This document shows, in pieces, positions 46,034 through 55,411 of a stretch of DNA of 64,000 nucleotides. Position 1 is the stretch's first letter. The number at the start of each line of letters is the position of its first letter. The notes beneath the pieces are model-generated. The model did not search any database, was not told where the DNA came from, and saw only the letters and a program-made list of their open reading frames with translations. The DNA is taken from positions 62,001 to 126,000 of the forward strand of contig JAJDBF010000061.1 in NCBI GenBank assembly GCA_029261535.1, in the 5' to 3' direction. This stretch comes from Nitrospinaceae bacterium. Lineage in GTDB: Bacteria > Nitrospinota > Nitrospinia > Nitrospinales > Nitrospinaceae. The translations under genes and the position numbers were made by a program.

Positions 46034-46047
46034 CCTGAAATTTCAGG
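46034..46047. repeat. Perfect 14-bp palindrome between clpB and trxB
   Basis: CCTGAAATTTCAGG. It lies downstream of trxB and about 110 bp upstream of clpB. It may be a weak terminator hairpin (5-bp stem, loop AATT) or a binding site for a dimeric regulator of clpB. Confidence 0.4.
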
Positions 46048-46132
46048 TGGGATTAAATCAAACGACCCGGATGGACGTGAAAAAGCTATCTAAAAAAACC
46101 TATATATTCACAACTCTTCAAAAAAATATTTA

Positions 46133-47086
46133 TCAGGCAAGACCCTTTTCACCGAGCCAGCGTTCAGCCTCCAGAGCCGCCGCACAGCCGGTACCTGCGG
46201 CGGTAACTGCTTGACGGTATTTGTGATCGTGCACATCCCCGGCGGCAAAAACCCCTTCTATATTGGTTTCCTGTGTACCGGGTTTGATCCTGATATAACC
46301 TGTGTCTTCAAGCTCAATTTGCCCCTGGAATACCTCCGTATTGGGCGTGTGACCGATGGCATAAAATATCCCTGCCGCTTCAAGTTCTCGCGGCTCATTG
46401 GTCTTCAGATTTTTCAAAAGGGCTCCGGTGACAAACTCGTCGCCGACCGCATCTTCGAGAACAGAGTCCCATACCATCTCAATTTTTTCATTTTTCAGTG
46501 CGCGTTCCCGCATGATTTTTGACGCGCGTAATTCGTCGCGGCGATGCACAAGATAAACGATGGAACCAAACTTGGTTAGATAGGTAGCCTCTTCGACTGC
46601 CGTGTCGCCACCCCCGATTACTACCAGCGGTTTGTTTCTGAAAAATGGCAATGCGCCATCGCACACCGCGCACGCCGAAATACCGTTGTTCCATAATTTT
46701 TCTTCGCTGGGAACTGCCATTCGCCGGGCAGTGGCACCCGTGGAGATAATCACAGCGTGGGCTTTTACCGTGGTGGAATCGCCCCGGATGGTGAACGGAC
46801 GGTTTTTGAAATCCACTTCCTGAACATCTTCACCCACCATTCGGGTTCCAAAGCGGTCTGATTGTTTGCGAAATAATTGCATGAGCTCCGGCCCATTGAT
46901 CCCGTCAGGAAATCCAGGATAATTTTCAACATCGGTGGTGGTGGTCAATTGGCCTCCAGCAGACCCACCTTTAACATAACCCTCATACATGAAGGGGTTG
47001 AGGTTGGCGCGCGCCGCATAAATCGCGGCGGTATGGCCCGCCGGTCCTGAACCGATGATCGCTAAATTTTCAATTTGGTCTGGCAA
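46133..47086 (-). CDS. trxB: Thioredoxin reductase
   Basis: A 317-residue flavoenzyme that passes NADPH electrons to thioredoxin. FAD-binding IGSGPAGHTAAIYAARANL, redox Cys pair in ACAVCDGALPFF, NADPH-binding VIGGGDTAVEEATYL, and GVFAAGDVHDHKYRQAVTAAGTGCAAALEAERWL at the C-terminus. The TTG start at 47086 has CAGG 7 nt upstream. Copy B of the 109-bp element ends 16 bp before it. Confidence 0.95.
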   Translation of the reverse strand: MPDQIENLAIIGSGPAGHTAAIYAARANLNPFMYEGYVKGGSAGGQLTTTTDVENYPGFPDGINGPELMQLFRKQSDRFGTRMVGEDVQEVDFKNRPFTIRGDSTTVKAHAVIISTGATARRMAVPSEEKLWNNGISACAVCDGALPFFRNKPLVVIGGGDTAVEEATYLTKFGSIVYLVHRRDELRASKIMRERALKNEKIEMVWDSVLEDAVGDEFVTGALLKNLKTNEPRELEAAGIFYAIGHTPNTEVFQGQIELEDTGYIRIKPGTQETNIEGVFAAGDVHDHKYRQAVTAAGTGCAAALEAERWLGEKGLA

Positions 47087-47102
47087 GGAAAACCTGCTCT
47101 TT

Positions 47103-47211
47103 CTAAAGGGGACCTCTAATAATCCGTTATTTTCTGTTCCGGCAACTCGCAGACCCTCTAAAATCAGGGTCTGCTCGCGGCCAAAAGCAATTTCCAGAGG
47201 TGACCTAAATT
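47103..47211 (-). repeat. 109-bp dispersed structured element, copy B
   Basis: Ungapped match to copy A at 10350-10458. In this copy the inner stem is perfect: GCAGACCCT and AGGGTCTGC around CTAAAATC (as read on the plus strand). Outer ends ACCTCTggAAAT and AGAGGT. It lies immediately upstream of trxB in the same orientation toward that gene as copy A toward the dnaJ-like gene. Confidence 0.78.
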
Positions 47212-47278
47212 AATTTCCCTGATTTTAAGGGAAAGCAAATGGTTGTTTTTAACAAAAGATGACTTTACACTTTAATAA

Positions 47279-48640
47279 TTAATGCCGTTGCTCAATTTTT
47301 TCACTGATGGTTTTTCTGATGATATCGATGTCCGGCGGCAAATCAATTTCAGTAAATGGAAATTGAGTTTTAACATCCGCAATTTTTTCAGCATGGTAAT
47401 TGGCCAGAAAATCGGTGAACTTTAGTCCATTGGCTGTAGAAATCACCACCACTCTTTCGTTTTTCTTAATAACTCCTCGCTTGACCAGTTTTTCAAGGGC
47501 GGCCAGGGCAACGCCAGTATGAGGACAACATAGCAAGCCGGTGCGGTTGGCTCGACCCACGGCGTTTGACAATTCGTCTTCCGTGGCATCTTCCACCACT
47601 CCGTCAAATTCTTTCAGGGCGCGGATCGCTTTCTGGATACTCACTGGGTTGCCAATCTGAATCGCACTGGCCTGAGTGGTCTGCGCCTTCATCGGTTCAA
47701 ATGTTTCAAAATGAGTTTTAAAACTTCTGGCAAGAGGATTCGCCCTCTCTGCCTGCGCACACACCAGCCGCGGCAGTTTATTGATGATCCCGAGGTCGTA
47801 CCACATTTTGAACCCTTTACCGATGGCACTCACATTTCCCAGATTTCCACCGGGAACTATAACCACGTCCGGCACTTCCCAATCAAATTGCTGGACCAGT
47901 TCAAAGCTGATGGTTTTCTGTCCTTCAATACGCAGACTGTTCATCGAATTGGCCAGGTAAATATCATTCTTCTTGCTGATCTCCTGCACGATTTTCATGC
48001 ACCCGTCGAAATCTGTGTCGAGAGATAAAGTCAGCACCCCATGCGCGATTGGCTGAATGAGTTGAGTCAGGGAAACTTTTCCTTTAGGGAGAAAAACAAT
48101 CGCCGGTATATCTGCAACGGCGCAATAGGCCGCTAACGCCGCCGAGGTATCCCCGGTGGAAGCGCAGGCCACAGCTTTGATATCTTTTCCCTCCGAGCGC
48201 ATCTGTTTGACCATGGATACAAGAACCGTCATGCCAAGATCCTTGAAGGAGCCAGTGTGTGACATGCCACATTGTTTCACCCACAAGTCTGTCATTCCAA
48301 GTTCTTTGCCTAGTCGGTCCGCCCAGAACAAGTTGCTTGCGCCTTCATAAGTAGACACAATATTTTTGTTATCGACCGTTGGGCAGACCAGTTCCTTTTT
48401 ACCCCAAACGGAAGACCCGTAAGGCCAGTCATTCTTGCGGTAGCGTTCCTGAAACAAGTTTGTCCATGCAGAGGCGGGACGAGCCTTGAGCGCATCCATA
48501 TCGTGCACCACTTCAAGCAGACTGTCGCATTCGGAACATTTATAGATGATCTCTGTCAGCGAATATCGACCGGTACACCCGTTCATACATTGAAACCAGG
48601 CTGAGAAGCCATCATCAGTTTTTTTAATTGCTTCGTTCAT
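47279..48640 (-). CDS. thrC: Threonine synthase
   Basis: PLP enzyme converting O-phosphohomoserine to threonine, 453 residues. A zinc-ribbon-like N-terminus (FQCMNGCTG, YKCSECDSLL) precedes the catalytic core with CGMSHTGSFKDLGM (the PLP lysine), ACASTGDTSAALAAYCAV and IVPGGNLGN. Its ATGA overlaps the stop of hom by 4 bp. It ends the alaC-hom-thrC cluster. Confidence 0.95.
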   Translation of the reverse strand: MNEAIKKTDDGFSAWFQCMNGCTGRYSLTEIIYKCSECDSLLEVVHDMDALKARPASAWTNLFQERYRKNDWPYGSSVWGKKELVCPTVDNKNIVSTYEGASNLFWADRLGKELGMTDLWVKQCGMSHTGSFKDLGMTVLVSMVKQMRSEGKDIKAVACASTGDTSAALAAYCAVADIPAIVFLPKGKVSLTQLIQPIAHGVLTLSLDTDFDGCMKIVQEISKKNDIYLANSMNSLRIEGQKTISFELVQQFDWEVPDVVIVPGGNLGNVSAIGKGFKMWYDLGIINKLPRLVCAQAERANPLARSFKTHFETFEPMKAQTTQASAIQIGNPVSIQKAIRALKEFDGVVEDATEDELSNAVGRANRTGLLCCPHTGVALAALEKLVKRGVIKKNERVVVISTANGLKFTDFLANYHAEKIADVKTQFPFTEIDLPPDIDIIRKTISEKIEQRH

Positions 48641-49941
48641 TTTTCAACCCGTATTAAAACTGTTTTTTCACTAACAATATCCAGGGCATCGATTTCCAAA
48701 AGTGCCTTCTGGATATTATTTTCAAGAGCCTGATGTGTCATCACTACCAGCGTAACCTCGCCACCTTCCGTGCCTCGCTCCGGTTGAATCATGGTGCGTA
48801 TACTGATCTGGTGCTGGCCCAGTATCCCGGAAATTCTGGACAGGACTCCGGTTTGATCCTGAACTACAAAACGTAAAAAATATTCCCCTTCAATTTCATG
48901 GATATTTTTCAGCGGAATATCTTTAAGTGCATTCCCCGGATAAGACTGAGGCGGGACACGGCCCTTGCACCCGGCGAGAATATCCCGCGCAATATCGACC
49001 ACATCGCCAATCACCGCACTGCCCGTTGGGAATCCCCCGGCACCATGCCCGACCAGAATATTTTCCTCCATACAATCATCACGCACCAGAACCGCATTGA
49101 GCACGCCATTCACATTGGCGATTGGTTTTTCTTGAGGCACCATAGCCGGATGCACCCTGATATCAATAGAGGTGCCATCAAATTTTGAAATGGCCAATAA
49201 CTTGATTCGGTAACCAAACTGCTGGGCGCATTCGATATCTTCCTGGCGAATACTGCTGATCCCCTGAATATAAATATTATCAAATTTTACCGAGGTGCCG
49301 TAAGCCAAACGGGTGAGCACCGCAATTTTGTGGGCGGAATCGATGCCTTCAATATCGAATGTCGGGTCTGCTTCGGCAAAGCCTTTGGCCTGAGCTTCTT
49401 TCAAAACCTGATCGAAAGGCAAACCTTCGTCGGACATTTTAGTGAGAATGTAGTTTGCGGTTCCGTTGACGATGCCTTCAATCTCTTGAATTTTATTGGC
49501 GACAAAACTTTCTTTAATAGCGCGGATGATGGGGATGGCACCACCGACTGCGGCCTCGAAAAGCAAGGCCACACCAGCTTTCTCGGCAGAAGAAAAAAGT
49601 TCGTCTCCGTGCAAAGCCAGCAACGCCTTGTTGGCGGTGACCACATGCTTGCCCCTGGCCATGGCCTTGAGGACAAAAGTCCGCGCCGGTTCATAACCAC
49701 CCATGAGTTCGATCACCACATCGATTTCCGGCGAATCCAGAACCTCCTCAGCTTGCGTTGTCAAAATTCCCGGAGCAAATGTTATCCCGCGGTCCGTGGT
49801 GATATCCAGATCCGCAACTTTCAGCAATTGCAGATTGGCTCCGAGCCGTTGACTTATCTGCTCTCCATTTTGCTGAAGAATTTTGGCAACACTCGAACCG
49901 ATGGTGCCGAATCCTATAATGCCCAGTTTAATCGAGTCCAT
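48637..49941 (-). CDS. hom: Homoserine dehydrogenase
   Basis: NAD(P)-dependent reduction of aspartate semialdehyde to homoserine, 434 residues. Nucleotide-binding GIIGFGTIGSSVAKIL, ANKALLALHG, GIVNGTANYILTKMSDEG, GFAEADPTFDIEGIDSAHKIAVLTRLAYG, and a C-terminal ACT domain (about 355-430, FLRFVVQDQTGVLSRISGILGQHQISI) for threonine feedback. AGGAAA precedes the ATG. It overlaps thrC and so threonine synthesis is coupled. Confidence 0.96.
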   Translation of the reverse strand: MDSIKLGIIGFGTIGSSVAKILQQNGEQISQRLGANLQLLKVADLDITTDRGITFAPGILTTQAEEVLDSPEIDVVIELMGGYEPARTFVLKAMARGKHVVTANKALLALHGDELFSSAEKAGVALLFEAAVGGAIPIIRAIKESFVANKIQEIEGIVNGTANYILTKMSDEGLPFDQVLKEAQAKGFAEADPTFDIEGIDSAHKIAVLTRLAYGTSVKFDNIYIQGISSIRQEDIECAQQFGYRIKLLAISKFDGTSIDIRVHPAMVPQEKPIANVNGVLNAVLVRDDCMEENILVGHGAGGFPTGSAVIGDVVDIARDILAGCKGRVPPQSYPGNALKDIPLKNIHEIEGEYFLRFVVQDQTGVLSRISGILGQHQISIRTMIQPERGTEGGEVTLVVMTHQALENNIQKALLEIDALDIVSEKTVLIRVEK

Positions 49942-50083
49942 CAGCTTTCCTGTAAAATCAGATGACTATCGTTTGAAGCCCATCTTAAAAAAAAAATAAT
50001 GGCGAACCAGAAACACATTGCGATGCGTCTTAAAAACTTTGACGCTCATAAAGGACTAGCCGCTTGCCCCACCACCAGAGGGG

Positions 50084-51250
50084 TCAGAGTGCTTCCTTTA
50101 TTCCGCGAATGGCCTGCCTGATGCGATGTTCATTTTCGACTAGAGAAATGCGGACAAACTTATCACCGCCCTCACCGAATCCGATGCCAGGAGACACCGC
50201 CACCCCGGCTTTTTCAATCAACATTTTTGAAAATTCCAGCGACCCAAGATGCTGGAAGGCCTGGGGTATCTCAGCCCAGACAAACATCGAGGCCTTGGGC
50301 GGTTCAATGTTCCAGCCGATCCGGTTCAACCCTTCGCATAAGACATCGCGGCGCGTTTTATACACCTGACGGATTTCTTCAACGCAATCCTGGGGTCCGT
50401 TGAGCGCAATAATCGCCGCTATTTGAATCGGCTGAAACATTCCATAGTCCTGATAACTTTTGACCCGTGCCAGTGCCTGAATAATATCACGATTTCCCAC
50501 CATAAACCCGACACGCCAGCCCGGCATATTATAACTTTTGGACAGGGTAAAACATTCGACTCCGACTTCCATGGCACCGGGAACCTGTAGAAGGCTCGGC
50601 GCACGATAGCCATCGAAAACCAGATCAGCGTAAGCAAAGTCGTGAACGACAACCAGTTCATGCTCGCGGGCGAATTCAACTACCTTTTCAAAAAACTCAA
50701 TATCAACGCAAGTGGTGGTCGGGTTATGCGGAAAATTTATTATGAGGGCTTTGGGCCGTGGCCAGTTTGCTTTAAACGCTTTGAGCAACTCTTCAAAAAA
50801 ATCAACATCCCGACTCAACGGAACACTGATGACATCCGCATTTGCCAGAATAAAAGCGTAGGTGTGAATAGGATAAGTTGGCGTCGGGACCAGAACGGAA
50901 TCGCCGGGACCGGAAATCGCCATCGCCAGATGTGAGATTCCTTCCTTGGACCCGATGGTCGCAATGGCTTCGGTTTCAGGGTTCAGCTCCACGCCATGGT
51001 TGCGCTTGTACCAGTTACAAATAGCCAGACGCAGGTTGGGGATGCCTTTGGATTGGGAGTAACGGTGGTTCGGCGGTTTTTGGACAGCTTCCACCAGTTT
51101 TTCGACAATATGCGGCGGCGTGGGAAGATCTGGATTGCCCATCCCGAAATCGATCACATCCTCGCCGCGCCTTCGTGCCGCCATTTTTAGTTCAGTGACG
51201 ATATTAAAAACGTAGGGCGGAAGTCGTTTGATTCTTGGAAATTCTTTCAT
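50084..51250 (-). CDS. alaC: Alanine-type aminotransferase (AlaC-like)
   Basis: A 388-residue class I PLP aminotransferase, most like AlaC/YfdZ which makes alanine from pyruvate and glutamate. [62 protein letters not shown] lysine in [19 protein letters not shown], and the substrate arginine in [13 protein letters not shown]. 142 bp separate it from hom, on the same strand; operon membership is likely but not proven. Aspartate aminotransferase activity is an alternative. Confidence 0.85.
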   Translation of the reverse strand: MKEFPRIKRLPPYVFNIVTELKMAARRRGEDVIDFGMGNPDLPTPPHIVEKLVEAVQKPPNHRYSQSKGIPNLRLAICNWYKRNHGVELNPETEAIATIGSKEGISHLAMAISGPGDSVLVPTPTYPIHTYAFILANADVISVPLSRDVDFFEELLKAFKANWPRPKALIINFPHNPTTTCVDIEFFEKVVEFAREHELVVVHDFAYADLVFDGYRAPSLLQVPGAMEVGVECFTLSKSYNMPGWRVGFMVGNRDIIQALARVKSYQDYGMFQPIQIAAIIALNGPQDCVEEIRQVYKTRRDVLCEGLNRIGWNIEPPKASMFVWAEIPQAFQHLGSLEFSKMLIEKAGVAVSPGIGFGEGGDKFVRISLVENEHRIRQAIRGIKEAL

Positions 51251-51453
51251 CAGCGTTGGTCTATCAGTCCCGATATAGAAACCTTCTTGCCAGAACCGTC
51301 CCGGTTCCCGGAGAGTGTTTCAGTGCAGTTTTTATCAGTTATAACAGGGGAAAAACAGGAAGCAAAGGGCAGAAAAACTGCTCTAACCCTTTAATTTTAA
51401 AGCTTAACACAAAACTTTGCTACATTAACATACTTACCCAATCCCGGCAATTA

Positions 51454-52281
51454 TTATCCAAGTGAGGGGCTTGTCTCAGCCCTCTTAATATCTGCCGGCA
51501 GTTTCAAACCCCTGGCCTTTGCCCGTTCGGCGATGGTTCGGGCATTTATCCCGATGCCTTCTTTTCGCAGGCTGTTGGAGTAGTCAGACATCATACTCAC
51601 CACGCCCACCAATCTGCCCTGACAATTGATGAGGGTACCCCCGGAATTTCCGAAGAATACTTCATTGTCTTTAAAATATACATAAGGAGTACGCTCCATC
51701 CTCCCTTTTTTCTTGATCCTCCCTTTTTGAAGGGAGTAATATTTGCCATTGGGATGGCCGACGACCATAAGCTCTGAATCCTCTAGCACCCCGGTTTGCA
51801 AAAGAAGCCAATTCGGATATCGACCGCGGGTTTTGATGAAAGCAAGATCAAGACCATCAATACGTACTATCTGATCTATCGCTAGGGAACGGCCCGGCTC
51901 GGCCAGGTCCTCATTGTTCAGCTTCGGGAGAATTGCGGATACATTTCGACCATCAACCACATGCTTGGCGGTGACGATCAACTCCGGCCCAATGAAAACT
52001 CCGGCACCAAAACCGTCATCGGTTTTAACCACCACGGTCGCCGAGGCGGCTTCAAGGTAAAGATCGGCCGGATCATCACAATCGATCCCTTTGCCGATCA
52101 AATGTTCTTCCAGCATATTTTCCGCTGGATTAAAAAACAGGCGCAAGGCTCTCTTGATTCTTTTCGGATAGGTGTTCTCCGGATCCTTCTCGGTCAACGC
52201 CTGATTACTGAGGGCGATCAAGCCGACAATCCCGATAACTACCATCCAAAGTTTTTTGTTTTTTTCATTGGAAGGGTTCAA
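51454..52281 (-). CDS. Membrane-anchored trypsin-like serine protease
   Basis: A 275-residue protease without PDZ domain. An N-terminal signal anchor (about 11-26, LWMVVIGIVGLIALSN), then the S1-type triad: His107 in TAKHVVDG, Asp145 in GLDLAFIK, Ser213 in GNSGGTLI. The mature domain would lie in the periplasm. HtrA/DegP proteins have the same catalytic core but carry PDZ domains, absent here. TTG start at 52281, 41 bp from the divergent uppP. The substrate is unknown. Confidence 0.85.
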   Translation of the reverse strand: MNPSNEKNKKLWMVVIGIVGLIALSNQALTEKDPENTYPKRIKRALRLFFNPAENMLEEHLIGKGIDCDDPADLYLEAASATVVVKTDDGFGAGVFIGPELIVTAKHVVDGRNVSAILPKLNNEDLAEPGRSLAIDQIVRIDGLDLAFIKTRGRYPNWLLLQTGVLEDSELMVVGHPNGKYYSLQKGRIKKKGRMERTPYVYFKDNEVFFGNSGGTLINCQGRLVGVVSMMSDYSNSLRKEGIGINARTIAERAKARGLKLPADIKRAETSPSLG

Positions 52282-52322
52282 TCAGCTTCTCTTAATCATT
52301 TCTGGTCATTAAAAAGGACGTT

Positions 52323-53132
52323 ATGAACGATTGGAATGTCATTATACTCGGGCTGGTGCAGGGCCTGACAGAATTTCTCCCGGTATCGAGTTCAGGCCAT
52401 TTAATACTGGCCCCTGCCCTTCTCGGCTTTCAGGATCAGGGGCTGGCGATGGATGCCATGTTGCACATGGGCACCCTGCTCTCTATTTTCATCTTTTTCC
52501 GAAAAGATTTGTGGGGACTATTTCTCGGTTTACTGCCCGGTTCAAGAGGTGATAAAAACCGCGTGCTCGCCTGGTCTATCATTGCGGCCTCATTCCCGGC
52601 AGGAATTTTTGGGCTGGCAGCGGACGACTGGATCGAGGCCAATCTCAGGTCCCCCCTTTTCGTGGCTGGGAGCTTGTTCGTCTGGTCCATCGTGTTCTGG
52701 TTTATTGATAAACGGGGCAAGCAGAGGGAAGGCATATCTGATGTGCATCAATTATCGCCCAAACGGGTTTTCTTTATTGGTTGCGCCCAGGCACTGGCTC
52801 TGGTGCCGGGAACGTCTCGCTCCGGAGTGACCCTGGCCGCCGGACTGTTGACTAATCTCAATCATCAATCAGCCGCCCGGTTTTCTTTTCTTCTCGGTGC
52901 CCCTATCATCACTGCGGCCGGATCGCTTAAAACATTCGAGTTCTTTTTTGACTCAGGGCCAAAAGAATTTCTCTTTTCCACCTACCAGCTTTTTCTCGGA
53001 TTTTCCGCTTCCTTTATCGTCGGTTACTTCGCGATTCACCTTCTGCTAAAAATCGTGGCCCGTGTTGGGCTCACCCCGTTTATTTATTACCGGGTATTGC
53101 TGGCCGGGTTTATCGGCGTTTATTTCTGGTGA
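52323..53132 (+). CDS. uppP: Undecaprenyl-diphosphatase (BacA/UppP)
   Basis: A 269-residue integral membrane phosphatase that recycles undecaprenyl pyrophosphate for peptidoglycan synthesis. Motifs: LGLVQGLTEFLPVSSSGHLIL near the N-terminus and PGTSRSGVTLAAGL in the middle, with about eight membrane segments. AAGGA precedes the ATG. A bidirectional terminator follows. Confidence 0.96.
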   Translation: MNDWNVIILGLVQGLTEFLPVSSSGHLILAPALLGFQDQGLAMDAMLHMGTLLSIFIFFRKDLWGLFLGLLPGSRGDKNRVLAWSIIAASFPAGIFGLAADDWIEANLRSPLFVAGSLFVWSIVFWFIDKRGKQREGISDVHQLSPKRVFFIGCAQALALVPGTSRSGVTLAAGLLTNLNHQSAARFSFLLGAPIITAAGSLKTFEFFFDSGPKEFLFSTYQLFLGFSASFIVGYFAIHLLLKIVARVGLTPFIYYRVLLAGFIGVYFW

Positions 53133-53140
53133 TGTGGAAC

Positions 53141-53187
53141 AAAAAAAAAGCCGCCCTGCCTTTCGGCAGACCGGCTGATTTTTTTTC
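53141..53187. terminator. Bidirectional terminator of uppP and the secreted-protein gene
   Basis: AGCCG and CGGCT with CCTGCC/GGCAG form a stem with a small internal loop and a TTTC loop. T-runs flank it on both strands, so it serves the two convergent genes. Confidence 0.8.
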
Positions 53188-53197
53188 TTTAAACGAA

Positions 53198-53608
53198 TTA
53201 ACCGCAGGTTACCGCGATCGGAACCGTGCCAGTGTTGGTGATACGAACCAAACCACTGATGTCACCGATGGAATCGCCTCGGCTAAAGTTACTCTGCTTT
53301 TTCAGAACAACTTTACCAGCACCCATGGAATGCTTGTTAGCCATACCAACCTTCCGTCCACCTTCAAAACCCTGATGATCTCCAGGCCCTAAAGAAATCG
53401 GAATTGTGGTTGCGCTGAGTGATTTCCAAATGACAGCATTGGCGTTACTGCGGTCGCCAGCATTCGAATTGCCCTTGGATTCCAAGGTGATCGAATTGGC
53501 ATTGTTGCATTCGGTCTTGTCGCCAGGGTTGATCGTGCCGGCATAAGCCGTCATAGACAGACACAGAGCAACAACCGTTACGATAGAAACCAACGCGAAC
53601 TTTTTCAT
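53198..53608 (-). CDS. Secreted protein of unknown function
   Basis: A 136-residue precursor with a clear signal peptide (MKKFALVSIVTVVALCLSMTAYA, cut near residue 23). The mature part is Asn/Gly/Ser-rich and beta-prone, with GTINPGDKTECNNANSITL, GNSNAGDRSNANAVIWKSL, and a Cys near each end (Cys34 region and Cys135) that could form a disulfide. AGGGAGG stands before the ATG, so strong expression is likely. No family recognised. A sizeable upstream region (53609-54025) may hold its promoter. Confidence 0.75.
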   Translation of the reverse strand: MKKFALVSIVTVVALCLSMTAYAGTINPGDKTECNNANSITLESKGNSNAGDRSNANAVIWKSLSATTIPISLGPGDHQGFEGGRKVGMANKHSMGAGKVVLKKQSNFSRGDSIGDISGLVRITNTGTVPIAVTCG

Positions 53609-54025
53609 AGTTTTCCTCCCTTACCCAAATTAGTAAAAAGACGAGGTAGTGATCGGATTCAACAACCCAACAAGACATCCCCTCACGGTCGGCCCTGATC
53701 GAGGGTCAGAATCCACAACTATAGTTCATTCCCCGGAATTGAAAGCACCGGAAAAATATAGCCCAATTTCCTTGGATTTCCCTGACTTCTGACTTCAGTA
53801 CAAGCTCTCAAAAGCCCGGAAAAATATAAAGCAGTATACTTTTCCGTAGGAACAAGTCAACTCATTTATTCCTATATTCCTACTTTTATACAACACGACA
53901 ATCCTACGTAATTCATTCAATTTATCCTATTCATTTTCACTAGTTCTCCAATGCCCCTAAAGGAGCCCGATTTCCCATTTTTAAGGGGAGTTTTTTTATA
54001 AATCATTGTTTTTAAAGTAAAATTA
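53609..54025. other. Gene-free stretch with a direct repeat
   Basis: About 415 bases between the secreted-protein gene and the pyrophosphorylase gene. AAAGCACCGGAAAAATATA (53742-53760) is repeated almost exactly at 53811-53828, 68 bp apart. A hairpin CCCCT/AGGGG at 53953-53988 is followed on the plus strand by seven T. No coding frame. Confidence 0.45.
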
Positions 54026-55384
54026 TCAGTGTCCCAAGGTGTCGTTATCAAGCACAGCCCCTTCCGGGATAACAACAGGCGATTTTTTTGCCCTTATCCT
54101 GACCCTACCCTTCAAAGTGGCCTTTCCCTCAAAAGAGACATCGCCCTCAATTTCAAGCCGTATCAGGTCAATCATTCCAGGCACCACCGGGATGCGTATT
54201 GAAAGCTCCTGCTCGTCTTCAAGGGGACCTTTCAAATAAATTTCCGGGAGTCCTTTAAGGGTTCTTTCAGGATTCCGCTCCAGAATTCCATTCGTTTCCA
54301 GATAAATATTGGACTGGATCCGTAATAAATCGCTGGTGGTCTTCACCGGAGCAAAACGCACCCTTGGGACCACCAGTCCCATCGCATCAGCAAAAAACTC
54401 AAGGCCCGCCCCCACCGCTGTTTCCAATTGAATAATTTTCTGGTCACTGATGGTTTTGCGGTTGGCGATAACGGGCAAATCAATCGGTCCTTCAGATAAT
54501 CTTTGTTTGAGTCGGGGAAGGTTGATCCAGATATTGTTGGTATTAAAAACTTTGAATTTATCCATACCCTGGAATTCCGCGACATATTCTGAAGGGACGC
54601 TTCCAATCTCCAGCAGTTTCAATTGCCCTTCCTGCTGATACACCGTTCCTCCCTTTAGATCAGTGGGAGTCTTGGGAGTCAGCTCCATTAAAAAAGAAAT
54701 ATGGTGACTTACCATATAGTTCAATATTTTTTCATCGACCACGGCTCCCAGGTTATCTGCGTTGGAGACAAACAACACTTCCTTACCCTCCTTCAGCCAC
54801 CGATCCAGCAATCCTTGCTCCTCCAGACAGGCATACAGATCACCATGACCCGGAGGGTACCAGGCATCTTCGCCAAAAGTATGCGGCGATAATGGAAGCA
54901 TGGAATTTTCATCCAACCTGGGGAACCGGTTTTGCTGGAAACAGGTCAAAGGAATTTCACTGGAGAAGGACTGAACGATTTTTTCAGTTTCAAGGTGAGT
55001 GTGAAAACTGTTCATCAGGCTCAGGGTTACCGGGGCCATTTTTTGAAGATGCCTGATTTGCTCGCCAATCAAATCGAGAAAAGATTTTTCATTTTTAACA
55101 ATAATGGCGGATTTGGGCCTTTGACATCCCATGCTGGTTCCAAGCCCACCGTTTAATTTCAACACTACAAGCTTTCTGTGATTCTCACGGTCTCTGTCCT
55201 CACCAATATCCTCAAGTTTTTCATAAGGAAACAATTGAGAGGTATCGGGAGTCTCGATGGAAGACCAGTCCTGAACGACCGACGGACCGGAGAGGAGTTT
55301 TTCGTATAGGCGCAGATACTGATTGAATGTCGGCACCGTCATTCCCAGATCACGCAATGCTTGAATCACACTGGAATCAATCAA
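54026..55384 (-). CDS. UTP-sugar-1-phosphate uridylyltransferase, eukaryotic type
   Basis: A 452-residue enzyme forming UDP-sugars from UTP and sugar-1-phosphate. The signature LKLNGGLGTSMGCQRPKSA belongs to the eukaryotic UGP2/UDP-sugar pyrophosphorylase family, not to bacterial GalU. FVSNADNLGAVVDEKILNYMV (UDP-binding region) and a C-terminal left-handed beta-helix-like part (GDVSFEGKATLKGRVRI) follow. The TTG at 55384 with GGAGG 5 nt upstream is preferred to the TTG at 55396. Whether glucose or another sugar is used cannot be told. Confidence 0.85.
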   Translation of the reverse strand: MIDSSVIQALRDLGMTVPTFNQYLRLYEKLLSGPSVVQDWSSIETPDTSQLFPYEKLEDIGEDRDRENHRKLVVLKLNGGLGTSMGCQRPKSAIIVKNEKSFLDLIGEQIRHLQKMAPVTLSLMNSFHTHLETEKIVQSFSSEIPLTCFQQNRFPRLDENSMLPLSPHTFGEDAWYPPGHGDLYACLEEQGLLDRWLKEGKEVLFVSNADNLGAVVDEKILNYMVSHHISFLMELTPKTPTDLKGGTVYQQEGQLKLLEIGSVPSEYVAEFQGMDKFKVFNTNNIWINLPRLKQRLSEGPIDLPVIANRKTISDQKIIQLETAVGAGLEFFADAMGLVVPRVRFAPVKTTSDLLRIQSNIYLETNGILERNPERTLKGLPEIYLKGPLEDEQELSIRIPVVPGMIDLIRLEIEGDVSFEGKATLKGRVRIRAKKSPVVIPEGAVLDNDTLGH

Positions 55385-55411
55385 CTTGTCCTCCAAAAAC
55401 TAATTGATGGC

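Noticed and set aside
45926-46132. CIRCE or sigma-32 promoter upstream of clpB
   Set aside because: Neither the TTAGCACTC/GAGTGCTAA pair nor a CTTGAA...CCCAT arrangement was found.
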